This document shows positions 1 to 9,145 of a stretch of 64,000 nt of DNA, piece after piece. Position 1 is the first letter of the stretch. The number at the start of each line of letters is the position of its first letter. Below the pieces are notes generated by a model that searched no databases, was not told the DNA's origin, and saw nothing but the letters and a program-made list of their open reading frames with translations. Origin of the DNA: Legionella rowbothamii (GTDB taxonomy: Bacteria; Pseudomonadota; Gammaproteobacteria; Legionellales; Legionellaceae). The stretch is taken from the NCBI RefSeq assembly GCF_900639985.1, contig NZ_CAAAIM010000001.1:310001-374000 (forward strand). Direction: 5' to 3'. The position numbers and the translations under genes are program-made.

Positions 1-431
1 ATAAGGATTTAGAAAACCCTTTTTCTATATGGATATTTGTTTTTTTAAGAAAACAAAAAACATCAATTCATGATCACAAATACAAGGGTACTGTGACTGT
101 TCTGGAGGGCCCCATAACGGAAAAATTTTATTTACCTACAGGGGAAAATACTGCCGCATTGGATAAATGTATTGAGCGAGAGCAATTTGATACCAATTGG
201 GATGATTTAACCGGTGGTTTTGTGCATCAACTTAAGTGTAGAAAAACATCGAGCACCGAGATTAGCATAACCTTACATATTTATAATATGAGAGCGTATC
301 AGTGCCTTGATGTTGAAAATAGAAATTTAAATGTAATTTATACTAAAGATAAAGCCAATCAAACCATCCATGAGTCTGAAGAGAATAACGCTCAAATTGA
401 AGATTGCCCCTCTTCATTGTCATTCAGTTAG
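1..431 (+). CDS. 3' end of an unrecognised protein
   Basis: The frame read from base 3 is open from the window edge to the TAG at 429-431, so this is the C-terminal part of a gene that begins upstream. A GTG at 93 would give 112 residues, but it has no convincing ribosome-binding site and the frame before it is also open, so I treat it as internal. The visible part starts with a short aromatic stretch (SIWIFVF) followed by a basic LRKQK, like the end of a membrane segment. A soluble, Cys-containing domain of about 110 residues follows. I recognise no family. Alternative: a complete small gene from the GTG. Confidence 0.5.
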   Translation, partial: KDLENPFSIWIFVFLRKQKTSIHDHKYKGTVTVLEGPITEKFYLPTGENTAALDKCIEREQFDTNWDDLTGGFVHQLKCRKTSSTEISITLHIYNMRAYQCLDVENRNLNVIYTKDKANQTIHESEENNAQIEDCPSSLSFS

Positions 432-459
432 GTGTCGTAGAACCTCACTCTCCAGAGCG

Positions 460-1197
460 TTAAAGCCGATAGCTGTCAAGCCAATACTTCGTCTCAAAAA
501 CCACTGACTTTTTTATATCCACAAAAACGTCCTCTGAATTGCCATGTCTTAGCCACGGGATTCGGAGGAGGGTAACCAACCTGCACTTAAAAAGTATGTG
601 GTGGGGGCTATTGCTAGCATAACTATGTGTTATTTCCATATCCACACCTTGAGCTATAAGTTCTCGGACCGCCTCTTCATTTCCCGCCTCTATGGCTAAA
701 GACAGTGCAGTTTGGCCGAGACTATCCCTTGCTTTAAGATCCAGAAAAGCTCGATTAACGAAGCGCTTAACTCTTTATTAGAGTTTTGCGATCGCATTTA
801 AGTCTGCAGCTTCTTCTAACTCTATTTTCTTCTGCTTAATATAATCATCTACAGCCACATCATCTTGCCCCAATTTATATTGGCTTAGGTTTTGTAAAAT
901 AGTGTTGCAGTTATGTTTAATTTGCTCATTTGCAGTGCTTAGCATTTTTTCGTATGATTTGGAAAGATGCTCATGACTTGATATGCGGTTAATATTCCCC
1001 CTAAAATACGCCGCTAAAATCGATAAATCTCCATTTTAGCGAATGCATAAACCCAAGCTGGCTATGAAGTCATTTCTCACTGGTGCTCTTATTGAGTAGT
1101 TCAGGCTCTGCTTTTGATGGCAAAAAATTCTGTTTGAGTTCTTGGTTGTCAGGATTGGTTTCAATCTTGGATAAGGGTTTTCGTGAATTGTAGTCAT
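460..1197 (-). pseudogene. Decayed ankyrin-repeat protein gene
   Basis: Read on the minus strand, this stretch codes for recognisable protein in pieces. From an ATG at 1195-1197 there is a hydrophilic segment in a shifted frame, then GDLSILAAYFRGN from about 1038, then a helical segment ending AIAKL. Two consecutive stop codons (775-780) follow. The same frame then continues as SLGQTALSLAIEAGNEEAV, a clear ankyrin helix-turn-helix, and runs to a stop at 460. Ankyrin proteins are a common effector class in Legionella. The frame changes near 1040 and the double stop make an intact product unlikely. The exact 5' boundary is uncertain. Confidence 0.55.
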
Positions 1198-1300
1198 TGT
1201 GTATTTAAGGTATATTTTTTAGTGGCCCAAAACACTAGTTTATGGCCATGTAAAAATCAAGACTTTTGATCCTTATATTTCAAGGGTTTTTTGACCAGGT

Positions 1301-1735
1301 ATGAAAGCAGGAGTTTATGCCCGAGTTTCAACACATGACCAACATACACTAGGCATGCAAATTGATGTAATAATTGTTTGGAAATTGGATCGCTGGGGTC
1401 GTTCTATCAACGATCTTTTTCATACCATTCATCAGTTAAGTGATCTTGGGGTTGGATTTATATCTTTGACTGGGGCTTTAGATTTAACTACGGCAACGGG
1501 AAGAGGTATGGCAGGTTTGCTGGCAATCTTTGCTGAATTTGAGCGAGAAATTTTACGGGAACGTGTTAAAGCCGGTATTGCACATGCTAGAAGCAATGGA
1601 AAGGCACACGGACGTCCAGCAACAGCCAAAACCATAAAAATTAGTTCTATGTTTAAAATGGGCTTGAGCCAGTCAGAGATGAGCAGGACACTTGACATTG
1701 GGCGTGCAGCAGAACAAACGTTAAATAACGTATAG
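1301..1735 (+). CDS. Serine resolvase/invertase with internal deletion
   Basis: This is a serine site-specific recombinase (resolvase/invertase family), which cuts and rejoins DNA at short sites. The N-terminal YARVSTHDQ carries the nucleophilic Ser10. Later come VIIVWKLDRWGRS, the E/R helix EFEREILRERVKAGIAHAR and a GRP-type hinge before the DNA-binding region. Full-length members are about 180-200 aa; this one is 144 aa. Directly after residue ~23 (GMQ) the sequence jumps in frame to IDVIIVWK, so roughly 35-40 residues of the catalytic fold are missing. The C-terminal helix-turn-helix also ends abnormally (RAAEQTLNNV). The reading frame is open but the enzyme is probably dead; the ATG at 1301 has only a weak AGG upstream. 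Confidence 0.8.
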   Translation: MKAGVYARVSTHDQHTLGMQIDVIIVWKLDRWGRSINDLFHTIHQLSDLGVGFISLTGALDLTTATGRGMAGLLAIFAEFEREILRERVKAGIAHARSNGKAHGRPATAKTIKISSMFKMGLSQSEMSRTLDIGRAAEQTLNNV

Positions 1736-1801
1736 GGCTTAATCACCTTTAGACCAAGGGTATTTTATTTAACCTCACTTAGTGCTCATAAGGATATGAA
1801 A

Positions 1802-3280
1802 ATGAAAGTAACGCAATTCGTACGCAAACTTAGTGTTGGGTTAAGTGCCTTCTGCATTATCTCAACTGCATCCGCCGCTTATCCATTATGGACTTTCACC
1901 CCAAATCCGAACTATCCGCCGAAAGTATCGATAAATTCAAGCCAAACGGCTACTGTTGTATACTCAGTTCAAAACCAGTCTCGCAAATCTAAATGGTTGG
2001 TGATGCAGCCTATCACTGGAGTTGAACAAGCATTTCCTTGTCGGTTGACTCCCCATGGTCAGCCAGGTAGTAGCTGCTCGTTAATACTCTCGGTTACTGG
2101 CAATCAGTTACCAAAAAAAGGAGTGCAAACAGGTCCCATTTTGTGTGAGGCCAATTCAAATGGAACTCCTAATCCCAATCAATGTTACCGACCAAGTGCC
2201 CCTGATAATTTAAATATTACTTTAACGAACCCTCCTGTTGGAGTGAAAATTACGGTTAAGCCATTTATTTTACTGATTGCTGAACATTCAACAGGAACAG
2301 TAACTGTCACCAATGAGGCAAGTTCCTCAGCTTCGGCGAATAATGTGATCGCGACTATCCCTAGTGGCAGCGGCATTAGTATTCAAAGTACAACCTGTGG
2401 AAGCAGCCTTTTAATTGGTGCAAACTGCACGATTACATTTGCTTCGACTACTCAGGAAGGACCAACTATAATTCCAGTTAAAGGTGACAATACCAATACG
2501 GCTAATGTATATGCTGCTGTAACAGATCAACCACTGATTAGCATTACAGGCCCTGTTCAGCAAAGCCGAATTGTTTCGACTGACGGGTTTACTACTCTGG
2601 ACTTAGAGGTCACTAACAATTCAGACAGTATTTTTAATGCCAATAATATTACTGTCAGTGATAAAGCTTCCTGCCCAAATTTGTCGGTAGACGCTTCAAA
2701 CTGTACCAGCGTAGCACCAGGAGCAAACTGTCTGTTGGCACTTACCACAACAACACCATATGCGCCTTGTACCATTACTATTAGGGGTAGCAATACAGGC
2801 AATAGTCCCACGACATTGATTTCTTTTTCGCATCTAGGTGGGTTGGTGTTTCAAAAAAGTGGGGTTAATGGTAAGGTCGTCATTGATGCTGGATCTGAGT
2901 TTACCAGTGAATGGACTTTTCCCAGTAAAGCCGACATTCCTGGTGCAATGAGCAATAATGATGGCGTTAGCAACACCAATGCCATTGTCGTTAATTCAGC
3001 TTGTACAAACCAACCGGGTAACTGTGCTGCTTACCGCTGCAGAGCTATCAGCGCTGATTGGTATTTGCCGGCAAAAAATGAGCTTCAAGCCGTAATTTTC
3101 GCTCTGTGCCCAGGGTCCTCCTATCCTTGTGCCTTCGGTGCATTCAGTTCTACAGTTTACTGGAGTTCAACACAATGGTTTGCAGCTACTAATGCTTATA
3201 GTGTAGACGTTCCGAGTGGTAATTTCGGTCCTTCAGATAAGTATGGCTCGAAACGGGTTCGTTGTATTCGAAACTTTTAA
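1802..3280 (+). CDS. Secreted protein with C-terminal DUF1566-like domain
   Basis: An exported protein of about 492 residues. The signal peptide (VRKLSVGLSAFCIISTASA) ends near residue 26 and is followed by Cys-rich Ig-like beta segments rich in Ser/Thr/Asn (about residues 30-340). A C-terminal DUF1566/FGE-like module carries WYLPAKNELQAV, YWSSTQW and a terminal VRCIRNF. Surface adhesion or a lectin-like role is typical for this architecture, but nothing in the sequence fixes a ligand. AAGGA at 1790-1794 is 7 nt before the ATG at 1802 and too close to the ATG at 1796, so I choose 1802. A broken relative lies at 33.4-34.0 kb. Confidence 0.75.
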   Translation: MKVTQFVRKLSVGLSAFCIISTASAAYPLWTFTPNPNYPPKVSINSSQTATVVYSVQNQSRKSKWLVMQPITGVEQAFPCRLTPHGQPGSSCSLILSVTGNQLPKKGVQTGPILCEANSNGTPNPNQCYRPSAPDNLNITLTNPPVGVKITVKPFILLIAEHSTGTVTVTNEASSSASANNVIATIPSGSGISIQSTTCGSSLLIGANCTITFASTTQEGPTIIPVKGDNTNTANVYAAVTDQPLISITGPVQQSRIVSTDGFTTLDLEVTNNSDSIFNANNITVSDKASCPNLSVDASNCTSVAPGANCLLALTTTTPYAPCTITIRGSNTGNSPTTLISFSHLGGLVFQKSGVNGKVVIDAGSEFTSEWTFPSKADIPGAMSNNDGVSNTNAIVVNSACTNQPGNCAAYRCRAISADWYLPAKNELQAVIFALCPGSSYPCAFGAFSSTVYWSSTQWFAATNAYSVDVPSGNFGPSDKYGSKRVRCIRNF

Positions 3281-3573
3281 ATGGAACAGGTATTCAGTCG
3301 CTGCGTCCTTCAGCCTTCCAGAGTATCCAGCGATTGAATCAAAAATAAACAAGAAACGGTCCTTTTGTCAGTATCCCTTCCGAACCTCAGTATAGATTAA
3401 TGTCTAAGCAGCCTTGATACAAGTTTTCCAGTACTATTGCCTTTTACACCGAATTATTACTATGTCTGAATGAAATAATTTAAACTGCCACAGAACGACG
3501 TTCGGCATTTAATGTCGCACTCCCAAGCATTTAACTAAATTAGAAAAGAGGAGACTAACTTGAGATAGGGAAT

Positions 3574-4419
3574 TCAACCTGCTTTTTCCTCGGCATAAAT
3601 CTTGGTAATTTCAGCGCCAATAAAGAATATTTGAGCTGAATAATGAACCCATATTAAAAGAACAATGATTGAGCTTGCTGCTCCAAAAGCAGAATCAAGA
3701 TGAGCTTTATTTAGGTAAAAACCAATGATTATTATTCCCAAATTAAACATTAAGGCAGTAATTAAGGCTCCTCCCCAAATATTCTCCCATCGAAGCTCAA
3801 CACCAGGTAAATTTTTAAACATTAGTGCAAATAATAGAGTCACGAATAAAAATGAACACAGGTAACTAACGAGTAGTTCTAGATAAATATTTATTCCCAT
3901 AAAATGAGTCATATGGCTACTTAAAATAGCCAAAAAAGCGCTTACCGCTAAGGAGACAAACAATAATAAAGCAAAAATAAATACCATCGTAAACGGAACA
4001 ACCCGTTGTTTAAGGGCATCAAACCAATTCCTCTTCGCAGAAGGCTGCACGCCCCAAATAATATTTAATCCTTCTTGAATTGCACTAAAAGCTCGTGATG
4101 CACTTAGTAATAAAAGGAGAATACCGAAAATCCGGGCTATTAACGCAGTAGAAGGCTGATTGACATTTTGTATCATTTCTTGGACTTGTAAAGCCGTCTG
4201 CTCGCCTAAAAAGGAATTGAGTTGCCCAAATATTTGTCCACGGGCAGCTTCTTCACCAAATAAAGTTCCAGTTATGGAAATACATATTAATAAAAGCGGA
4301 GCCAGCGAAAATAAAGTATAGTAAGCCAGAGCTGCAGCAAGACTAGAGATTCGATCCCTTCGCCAGTTTTTCAGAACCTCATTGATTAAGCTGAATTTTA
4401 AAATTATAACAATTTTCAT
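3574..4419 (-). CDS. YihY/BrkB family inner-membrane protein
   Basis: A 281-residue polytopic membrane protein of the YihY/virulence-factor BrkB family, with about six hydrophobic helices. The family signature SLAAALAYYTLFSLAPLL appears at residues ~26-43 and a conserved LPGVELRWENIWGGALI segment lies near residue 205. The C-terminal helix reads SSIIVLLIWVHYSAQIFFIGAEI. The biochemical role of the family is not settled; it was historically misnamed as RNase BN. It starts 9 nt after the GntP permease stop, so it is the third gene of a patatin-permease-BrkB operon. Confidence 0.85.
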   Translation of the reverse strand: MKIVIILKFSLINEVLKNWRRDRISSLAAALAYYTLFSLAPLLLICISITGTLFGEEAARGQIFGQLNSFLGEQTALQVQEMIQNVNQPSTALIARIFGILLLLLSASRAFSAIQEGLNIIWGVQPSAKRNWFDALKQRVVPFTMVFIFALLLFVSLAVSAFLAILSSHMTHFMGINIYLELLVSYLCSFLFVTLLFALMFKNLPGVELRWENIWGGALITALMFNLGIIIIGFYLNKAHLDSAFGAASSIIVLLIWVHYSAQIFFIGAEITKIYAEEKAG

Positions 4420-4428
4420 TTATTTCGC

Positions 4429-5883
4429 TCAAAATGAACCAAACCTTGCCCCTAGAAAAATAACTACACCGAGAGCGAGAGCAGGTCCAACAATTCCAAC
4501 GATTATAATATCCCAATAACTTTGACGATGAGTCACTTGGCATACGGCAAGGAGTGTTACGATCGCTCCATTATGAGGGAGAGTATCCAATATTCCAGAT
4601 GAAATAACTGCGACACGATGCAATAAGGCAGGCTCAATTCCATATTGCTGTGCCATATTTAGATAAGTACTGCCTAATGACTCAAGGGCAATGGAAAGCC
4701 CACCCGATGCCGAGCCTGTAATCGCAGAAAGGATATTGGTTGCTGCTGCCACTGAGACTAAGGGCCCACCACCTAACTCCAAAACCCAATTACGTACCAC
4801 CGCAAAAGCAGGAAGCGCCGCAATCACGGCACCAAAACCAACTAAACTTGCCACGGTTAAAACTGGTAAAACCGAAGCATTTGCCCCTGCGTCCATTGTC
4901 TCACGCAAGCTAGGAAAACGTTTTCGATTAAGAACTATGAGGGCAAAAATTGCTGATGTCAAAGCAATCAAAATAGACCAGATACCACCCACTTCGGAAA
5001 AAGAAGTTGCCCCCCATTCTTTTTTTGCTAAAAATGAAAAATCAAAATGTGGAAGAATTAACAGTGCCATTACAAAATTGACACTAATAACAATAAACAT
5101 TGGCAAAAAGGCAAGTGTAATTGTGGGTGTGCTATTACTATGCCTCCCATGAGTAATTTCTGCCGTATCAAATTCATGGTCCGCCGTTGCGCGTCCTCGG
5201 ATAAGTTGATCATTAACAATGCTATCAACTTCAGCGAGAACTCCTTCACCAAAAGGTTCATTCTTGTGTTTGGCATCAGCTTCCGCTCGTTTAAGCCACC
5301 ACATTCCAAAAGCGAGTATCACGGCAGACGCAATAATCCCAAGGCCTGGTGCTGCGAATAGTGTAGTACCAAAAAATGGCATGGGGATGGCATTTTGTAT
5401 TGAAGGTGTACCCGGTAAGGCGGACATAGTGAATGTCGATGTTCCCAGAACAATAGCTGCCGGCATCAATCTACGAGGAATAACCGCTGCTTTGAATAAA
5501 GATTGGGCCATGGGGGCAAGTACGAAAAAAACAACAAACAAACTTACACCACCATATGTTGCTAATGCTCCAGCTAATACAACAGCCAAGAGGGCATGCT
5601 TCGTTCCAAGCCTCTGAGTCATAAAGTTTGCAATTGTCGATACAGAGCCACTGTCCTCCATTAATTTACCGAATAGGGCTCCCAACAAAAATAATGGAAA
5701 GAATTGAGCAATGAAGCGTGCTGCTCCATTCATAAAGGTTTGCGTCCAATGAGCAAGCAAAGGTTCACCAGAAATTAATGTGGCGATTAAGGCGGCCCCA
5801 GGCGCAAGAAGAAGTATGCTCCAACCGCGAAATGCCAACACGATGAGTAGGGTGAGACCAACTAAAATTCCCAATAAACCCAC
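4429..5883 (-). CDS. GntP-family permease
   Basis: A 484-residue inner-membrane carrier of the GntP (gluconate/H+ symporter-like) family, with about 12-14 hydrophobic segments. It shows family stretches such as FFPLFLLGALFGKLMEDSG (residues ~61-79), the central ATYGGVSLFVVFFVLAPM and SALPGTPSIQNAIPMPFFG. GntP relatives carry gluconate, hydroxybutyrate or other small hydroxy acids; the substrate is not readable here. The start is GTG at 5881-5883. Its Shine-Dalgarno AAGGAG sits in the last codons of the patatin gene, leaving 3 nt between genes, so translation is probably coupled. Pairing with a patatin recalls the Legionella bdhA-patD locus and suggests a hydroxy-acid substrate, but no bdhA is present. 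Confidence 0.85.
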   Translation of the reverse strand: MGLLGILVGLTLLIVLAFRGWSILLLAPGAALIATLISGEPLLAHWTQTFMNGAARFIAQFFPLFLLGALFGKLMEDSGSVSTIANFMTQRLGTKHALLAVVLAGALATYGGVSLFVVFFVLAPMAQSLFKAAVIPRRLMPAAIVLGTSTFTMSALPGTPSIQNAIPMPFFGTTLFAAPGLGIIASAVILAFGMWWLKRAEADAKHKNEPFGEGVLAEVDSIVNDQLIRGRATADHEFDTAEITHGRHSNSTPTITLAFLPMFIVISVNFVMALLILPHFDFSFLAKKEWGATSFSEVGGIWSILIALTSAIFALIVLNRKRFPSLRETMDAGANASVLPVLTVASLVGFGAVIAALPAFAVVRNWVLELGGGPLVSVAAATNILSAITGSASGGLSIALESLGSTYLNMAQQYGIEPALLHRVAVISSGILDTLPHNGAIVTLLAVCQVTHRQSYWDIIIVGIVGPALALGVVIFLGARFGSF

Positions 5884-5886
5884 GAG

Positions 5887-6912
5887 TTATACTCCTTCAA
5901 GTAATTCATCGAGGTCCAATGAGGATCGTTTCCCAATATCTGCGGCATGGTTTGTAAGAAACTCTTGTGCCGAACGACGCCCCTCATCTCGAAGCATAAG
6001 TAAAAACTCCCATTCCGCATTAAGCTTGGATGAATAACCAAGTTCAACCATAATATCGCTACTGACACGATGTATCCGCATACCAGCCCATTTTCCCCCT
6101 TCGCAATTATCGGGAATAGCTAATTGCCGTAAGAGGGCAATCATGCGAAGCTCCTTGAGCAACACGGCATTGAATGAAACCTCGTTCAACCAATTGAGTA
6201 TCTCTCTTGCTGATTGAGGAAAATCAGGCCGGGTTACTGGATTTATTTGTACCAATATGGTGTCTTGTGATTTACATTCACGTACCAATGGCGTAATCGT
6301 TGGATTCCCTGAATATCCACCATCCCAGAAGTACTCTCCATTAATTTCGACTGCTTTGAACATAGTAGGAAGACAAGCTGAAGCAAGAAGTACATCAGGT
6401 GTAATTTCGTTATTACGAAAGATTCTTCCTCGGCCTGTGCTTACATTAGTCGCCGTAATAAATAATTTAATTGAACTTTTCGATAGTCTTTTAAAATCAA
6501 TGGATTCGGTTAAAATGTCACGCAGTGGGTTAATCCCTAATGGATTAAGATCATAGGGAGAAAATAATCTGGAGAAAAGATCCATAGTGATAAAAAAAGG
6601 AGAATGATCGAGGGACCATTTTCCCAACATCACATCCAAAGGACTTCGTTGTAAGAAGCTAAAGCGAGCAGCGTCAGAGACTTGTTTCCAAAAAGCTTCA
6701 AGTGCCTCACGTGCTCCTTGAGGACCATCTGTGGTATATCCATTCGCAAGAATTACCGCATTCATCGCGCCTGCGGAGGTACCGGAAATACCATCGATTC
6801 GTAGATTTTCTTCTTCAAGTAAACGATCCAATACACCCCATGTAAACGCACCATGAGCCCCCCCACCTTGTAGTGCTAAATCAATCAGTCTTTCAGCCAT
6901 GGCGAATGACAT
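5887..6912 (-). CDS. Patatin-like phospholipase
   Basis: A 341-residue patatin-family serine lipase. The oxyanion motif GGGAHG is at residues 16-21, the nucleophile elbow GISGTSAG puts Ser at 46, and the catalytic Asp is in DGG at 197-199, so the Ser-Asp dyad is complete. It has no signal peptide, fitting a cytoplasmic or type IV-secreted enzyme that hydrolyses phospholipid acyl esters. It is first in the operon and its last codons hold the ribosome-binding site of the permease. The ATG at 6912 lies immediately after AAAGG; the ATG at 6900 has better spacing and begins MAERLIDLAL, so the true start may be 6900. Closest named relative by architecture is PatD; orthology is inferred only. Confidence 0.9.
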   Translation of the reverse strand: MSFAMAERLIDLALQGGGAHGAFTWGVLDRLLEEENLRIDGISGTSAGAMNAVILANGYTTDGPQGAREALEAFWKQVSDAARFSFLQRSPLDVMLGKWSLDHSPFFITMDLFSRLFSPYDLNPLGINPLRDILTESIDFKRLSKSSIKLFITATNVSTGRGRIFRNNEITPDVLLASACLPTMFKAVEINGEYFWDGGYSGNPTITPLVRECKSQDTILVQINPVTRPDFPQSAREILNWLNEVSFNAVLLKELRMIALLRQLAIPDNCEGGKWAGMRIHRVSSDIMVELGYSSKLNAEWEFLLMLRDEGRRSAQEFLTNHAADIGKRSSLDLDELLEGV

Positions 6913-7014
6913 CCTTTTCGTTGATTATTGGATTCCTTCTTCTCTACCATTATGGCATAAAATGAGTACTGTTTTTGAAGTTCGTATCTCTAGTGTTGAA
7001 TATTCAGACAGAAA

Positions 7015-7346
7015 TTAACGCATAGTAATTGGTTTAGATGGTTCTGATAAGTAATCGAATATATTATAATCACGAGTCAATTCATCAATCTGTTTTGCAA
7101 ATTGCTTTACTAAGCCTAAAGCTAATGGCTTTCCTGCTTTACCAAAGCCTCCTATTTCCATTTTTTGACCATCAAAAAAATAAATCATTAATTGTTATCA
7201 ATCCACCACAAAATGCTACATCAATAAAAAACTGGTTATCAGTATATCTAACTGCACTAATTAAGCTAATACCATCTGCTCAAGCTCAATTTGAATTTCT
7301 TTTTCCATTTAAAGGTGATGTATATGAGTTCAGCTTTCCTAAAAAA
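7015..7346 (-). pseudogene. Remnant of an unidentified protein gene
   Basis: On the minus strand two good coding segments lie in neighbouring frames. One reads DGISLISAVRYTDNQFFIDV onward (about 7150-7270). The other reads FDGQKMEIGGFGKAGKPLAL and continues to ...SKPITMR with a TAA at 7015-7017. A further segment upstream (GKLNSYTSPLNGKRNSN) is separated by two TGA codons. The join at a run of Ts near 7185 looks like a one-base frameshift. I do not recognise the family. The competing plus-strand frame here is hydrophobic and low in coding character, and I reject it. Confidence 0.4.
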
Positions 7347-7367
7347 TTCCCCTAAGCAATTTTGTTC

Positions 7368-8849
7368 TCAAGATGGCATATTCAATGTTAATAATGGCTC
7401 CAAAGGTTTTTTTATTCCTTCAATAACGGCAGAAATAAAGGGGGCAATACTCAGTTCCGAGCAATGTACCAGTTTAGATTTTAATTTTTCATTCGCCGGT
7501 GCATTAAATGTATCGAGCTCATTATGTTTATAACAATGAAGTAACCATTGGATATCGCCCTGGGTAACAGAGGAGAAGAATATCGATTTGAATCGAGAAG
7601 GGGGCTGTAATAATCGACTTTTTTCACTTAAATGATCAGCAAGACTATTCCTCAACCGCTCTATCAGTTCGGGAGCTGCATTATATTCTTTAGCGCGTCG
7701 ATATAATAAAAGACAAATGCTCGAGTTCATTAATCCAATGAGGCGATCTTGTATATTTGATTCTAAGTCTAAAAACCGCTGGAAGGACTGTGGCTTTGTA
7801 AGCCAGTTCTCGCTTTGGGCTGCAATATCTAAACGCAATAGATAAAAGTCACGCTCTGTATCTGAGGGATTAATTAGGCATAATTGCCTCAATGCTGTAA
7901 AAAACTCAAGAATAGTATTCGACATGGGGCGACTTTTACGCTCCTTGGCTCCCATTTGCATAATAAAACGTTCCAACAAAGCAAGGACGCTAAGCTCAGG
8001 TTTCTTATCAAAATGAGAAAATAGACCTTCCGTACAAAAAGGAATATCACGAAATTTTTTTATTAATTCCGTTTTCTCCAGAGACTCATGGCTGTTTCGA
8101 AATTCAATAATCGCTTGAAAAGGATTGTGGGCACCAAAAAGACTTAATAATAAAGGAGTTAGAGCAAAAAAATCACTGGCTTCAGAATAGATACCATCAA
8201 GTACTTCAAGCGCCAGGTGCTCTGGAGTCCCTTGAGGAGCTTGATAAGTGTCAGTTATCCGTTTGGCAAAATCCAAATCCAAATATAAAGCATCCATTTT
8301 ACGTACAGTTCTTCCATCAATTATCAGTTCTTTGTTTCTGATTTTGACATTATTACCGGTAATGTCACCATGTACGATTGGAAGGCCGCTGAGATTATTA
8401 TAATGTAGGTGGTTGAGGCCTAGGATTAACTGCCATGCAAGATCCACTGCTTGAAAAAAGGTTAATTGCTTTATTGGAGAATTATCATTCAATTCTGGAG
8501 TAATGTGGAATCCTTCAATATAATCCATAATGAGCACATCACGATCTTCGATAGTTAGCACTGCAATTTCAGAAGCATAATATTGATAAAGTGAAGGTTG
8601 CTGCTCTCCATCATAGACCTTGATTGCCACTGGTTCTTGTTTATTAATCGCTAATTTTTCTTTTTCTATACGTGAAGGTGTTAAACCTGACGCAGCTGGC
8701 TGGTTTAGACTACAGGGATATCCCTTGTAGACTTGATGACCTAATTCTTCACTAAAATCGCTGCAATAGTATGAAATCGTACCATTAGATTGCTTCACTG
8801 GAAACAAGGTATAGGGTAATGAATTGTCGTCCTTTTCTATAGCTCCCAT
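7368..8849 (-). CDS. Protein-kinase-like protein (candidate effector)
   Basis: A 493-residue soluble protein with a eukaryotic-like kinase core in the first ~260 residues. The ATP lysine is in PVAIKVY (K77) and a candidate alpha-C Glu is E94. The catalytic loop HGDITGNNV gives H160, D162 and N167, and the metal-binding LDLDFA gives D193 in place of DFG. The C-terminal half (about 290-493) is helical with no family I recognise. The catalytic residues are all present, so activity is plausible. Kinases of this type in Legionella (LegK group) are translocated and phosphorylate host targets; I cannot assign it to a named member. AAGG lies 8 nt before the ATG. Confidence 0.75.
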   Translation of the reverse strand: MGAIEKDDNSLPYTLFPVKQSNGTISYYCSDFSEELGHQVYKGYPCSLNQPAASGLTPSRIEKEKLAINKQEPVAIKVYDGEQQPSLYQYYASEIAVLTIEDRDVLIMDYIEGFHITPELNDNSPIKQLTFFQAVDLAWQLILGLNHLHYNNLSGLPIVHGDITGNNVKIRNKELIIDGRTVRKMDALYLDLDFAKRITDTYQAPQGTPEHLALEVLDGIYSEASDFFALTPLLLSLFGAHNPFQAIIEFRNSHESLEKTELIKKFRDIPFCTEGLFSHFDKKPELSVLALLERFIMQMGAKERKSRPMSNTILEFFTALRQLCLINPSDTERDFYLLRLDIAAQSENWLTKPQSFQRFLDLESNIQDRLIGLMNSSICLLLYRRAKEYNAAPELIERLRNSLADHLSEKSRLLQPPSRFKSIFFSSVTQGDIQWLLHCYKHNELDTFNAPANEKLKSKLVHCSELSIAPFISAVIEGIKKPLEPLLTLNMPS

Positions 8850-9145
8850 GAGATTGGCCTTAAATTAAGTTACTGGTTTTAATTATAACATTGTACGATT
8901 CCAAGACAACTAAATGTATTAAAAAATACCAGAGTGCCTATCATAAGATTAACGTACTATACTTTAAATTAAGCAATATGAGCATATAAACTGCAATACA
9001 ACTTGTTTAATAGATTTAAATTTTGCATTTTTTTTACACTCCGATTAATCGTGCCTTAATTTTAGAAGCATAAAGTAGTTTAGTAACGAAGCAGATTTTA
9101 TAGTAAGGCTTCATATTTTATCATTAATCTTTAGAGGACGATGAT
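8850..9145. other. Divergent intergenic region
   Basis: A strongly AT-rich spacer between the minus-strand kinase-like gene and the plus-strand Ulp1-like gene. It must contain both promoters. Apart from the GAGG ribosome-binding site at the right end I see no unambiguous promoter, operator or hairpin. Confidence 0.4.

Noticed and set aside
4691-5617. Plus-strand open frames opposite the GntP permease
   Set aside because: They lie antisense to a well-supported membrane transporter and have no family features; they are shadow frames.
7038-7355. 105-codon plus-strand frame before the kinase-like gene
   Set aside because: It has no ribosome-binding site, and the opposite strand carries recognisable, though broken, coding sequence.
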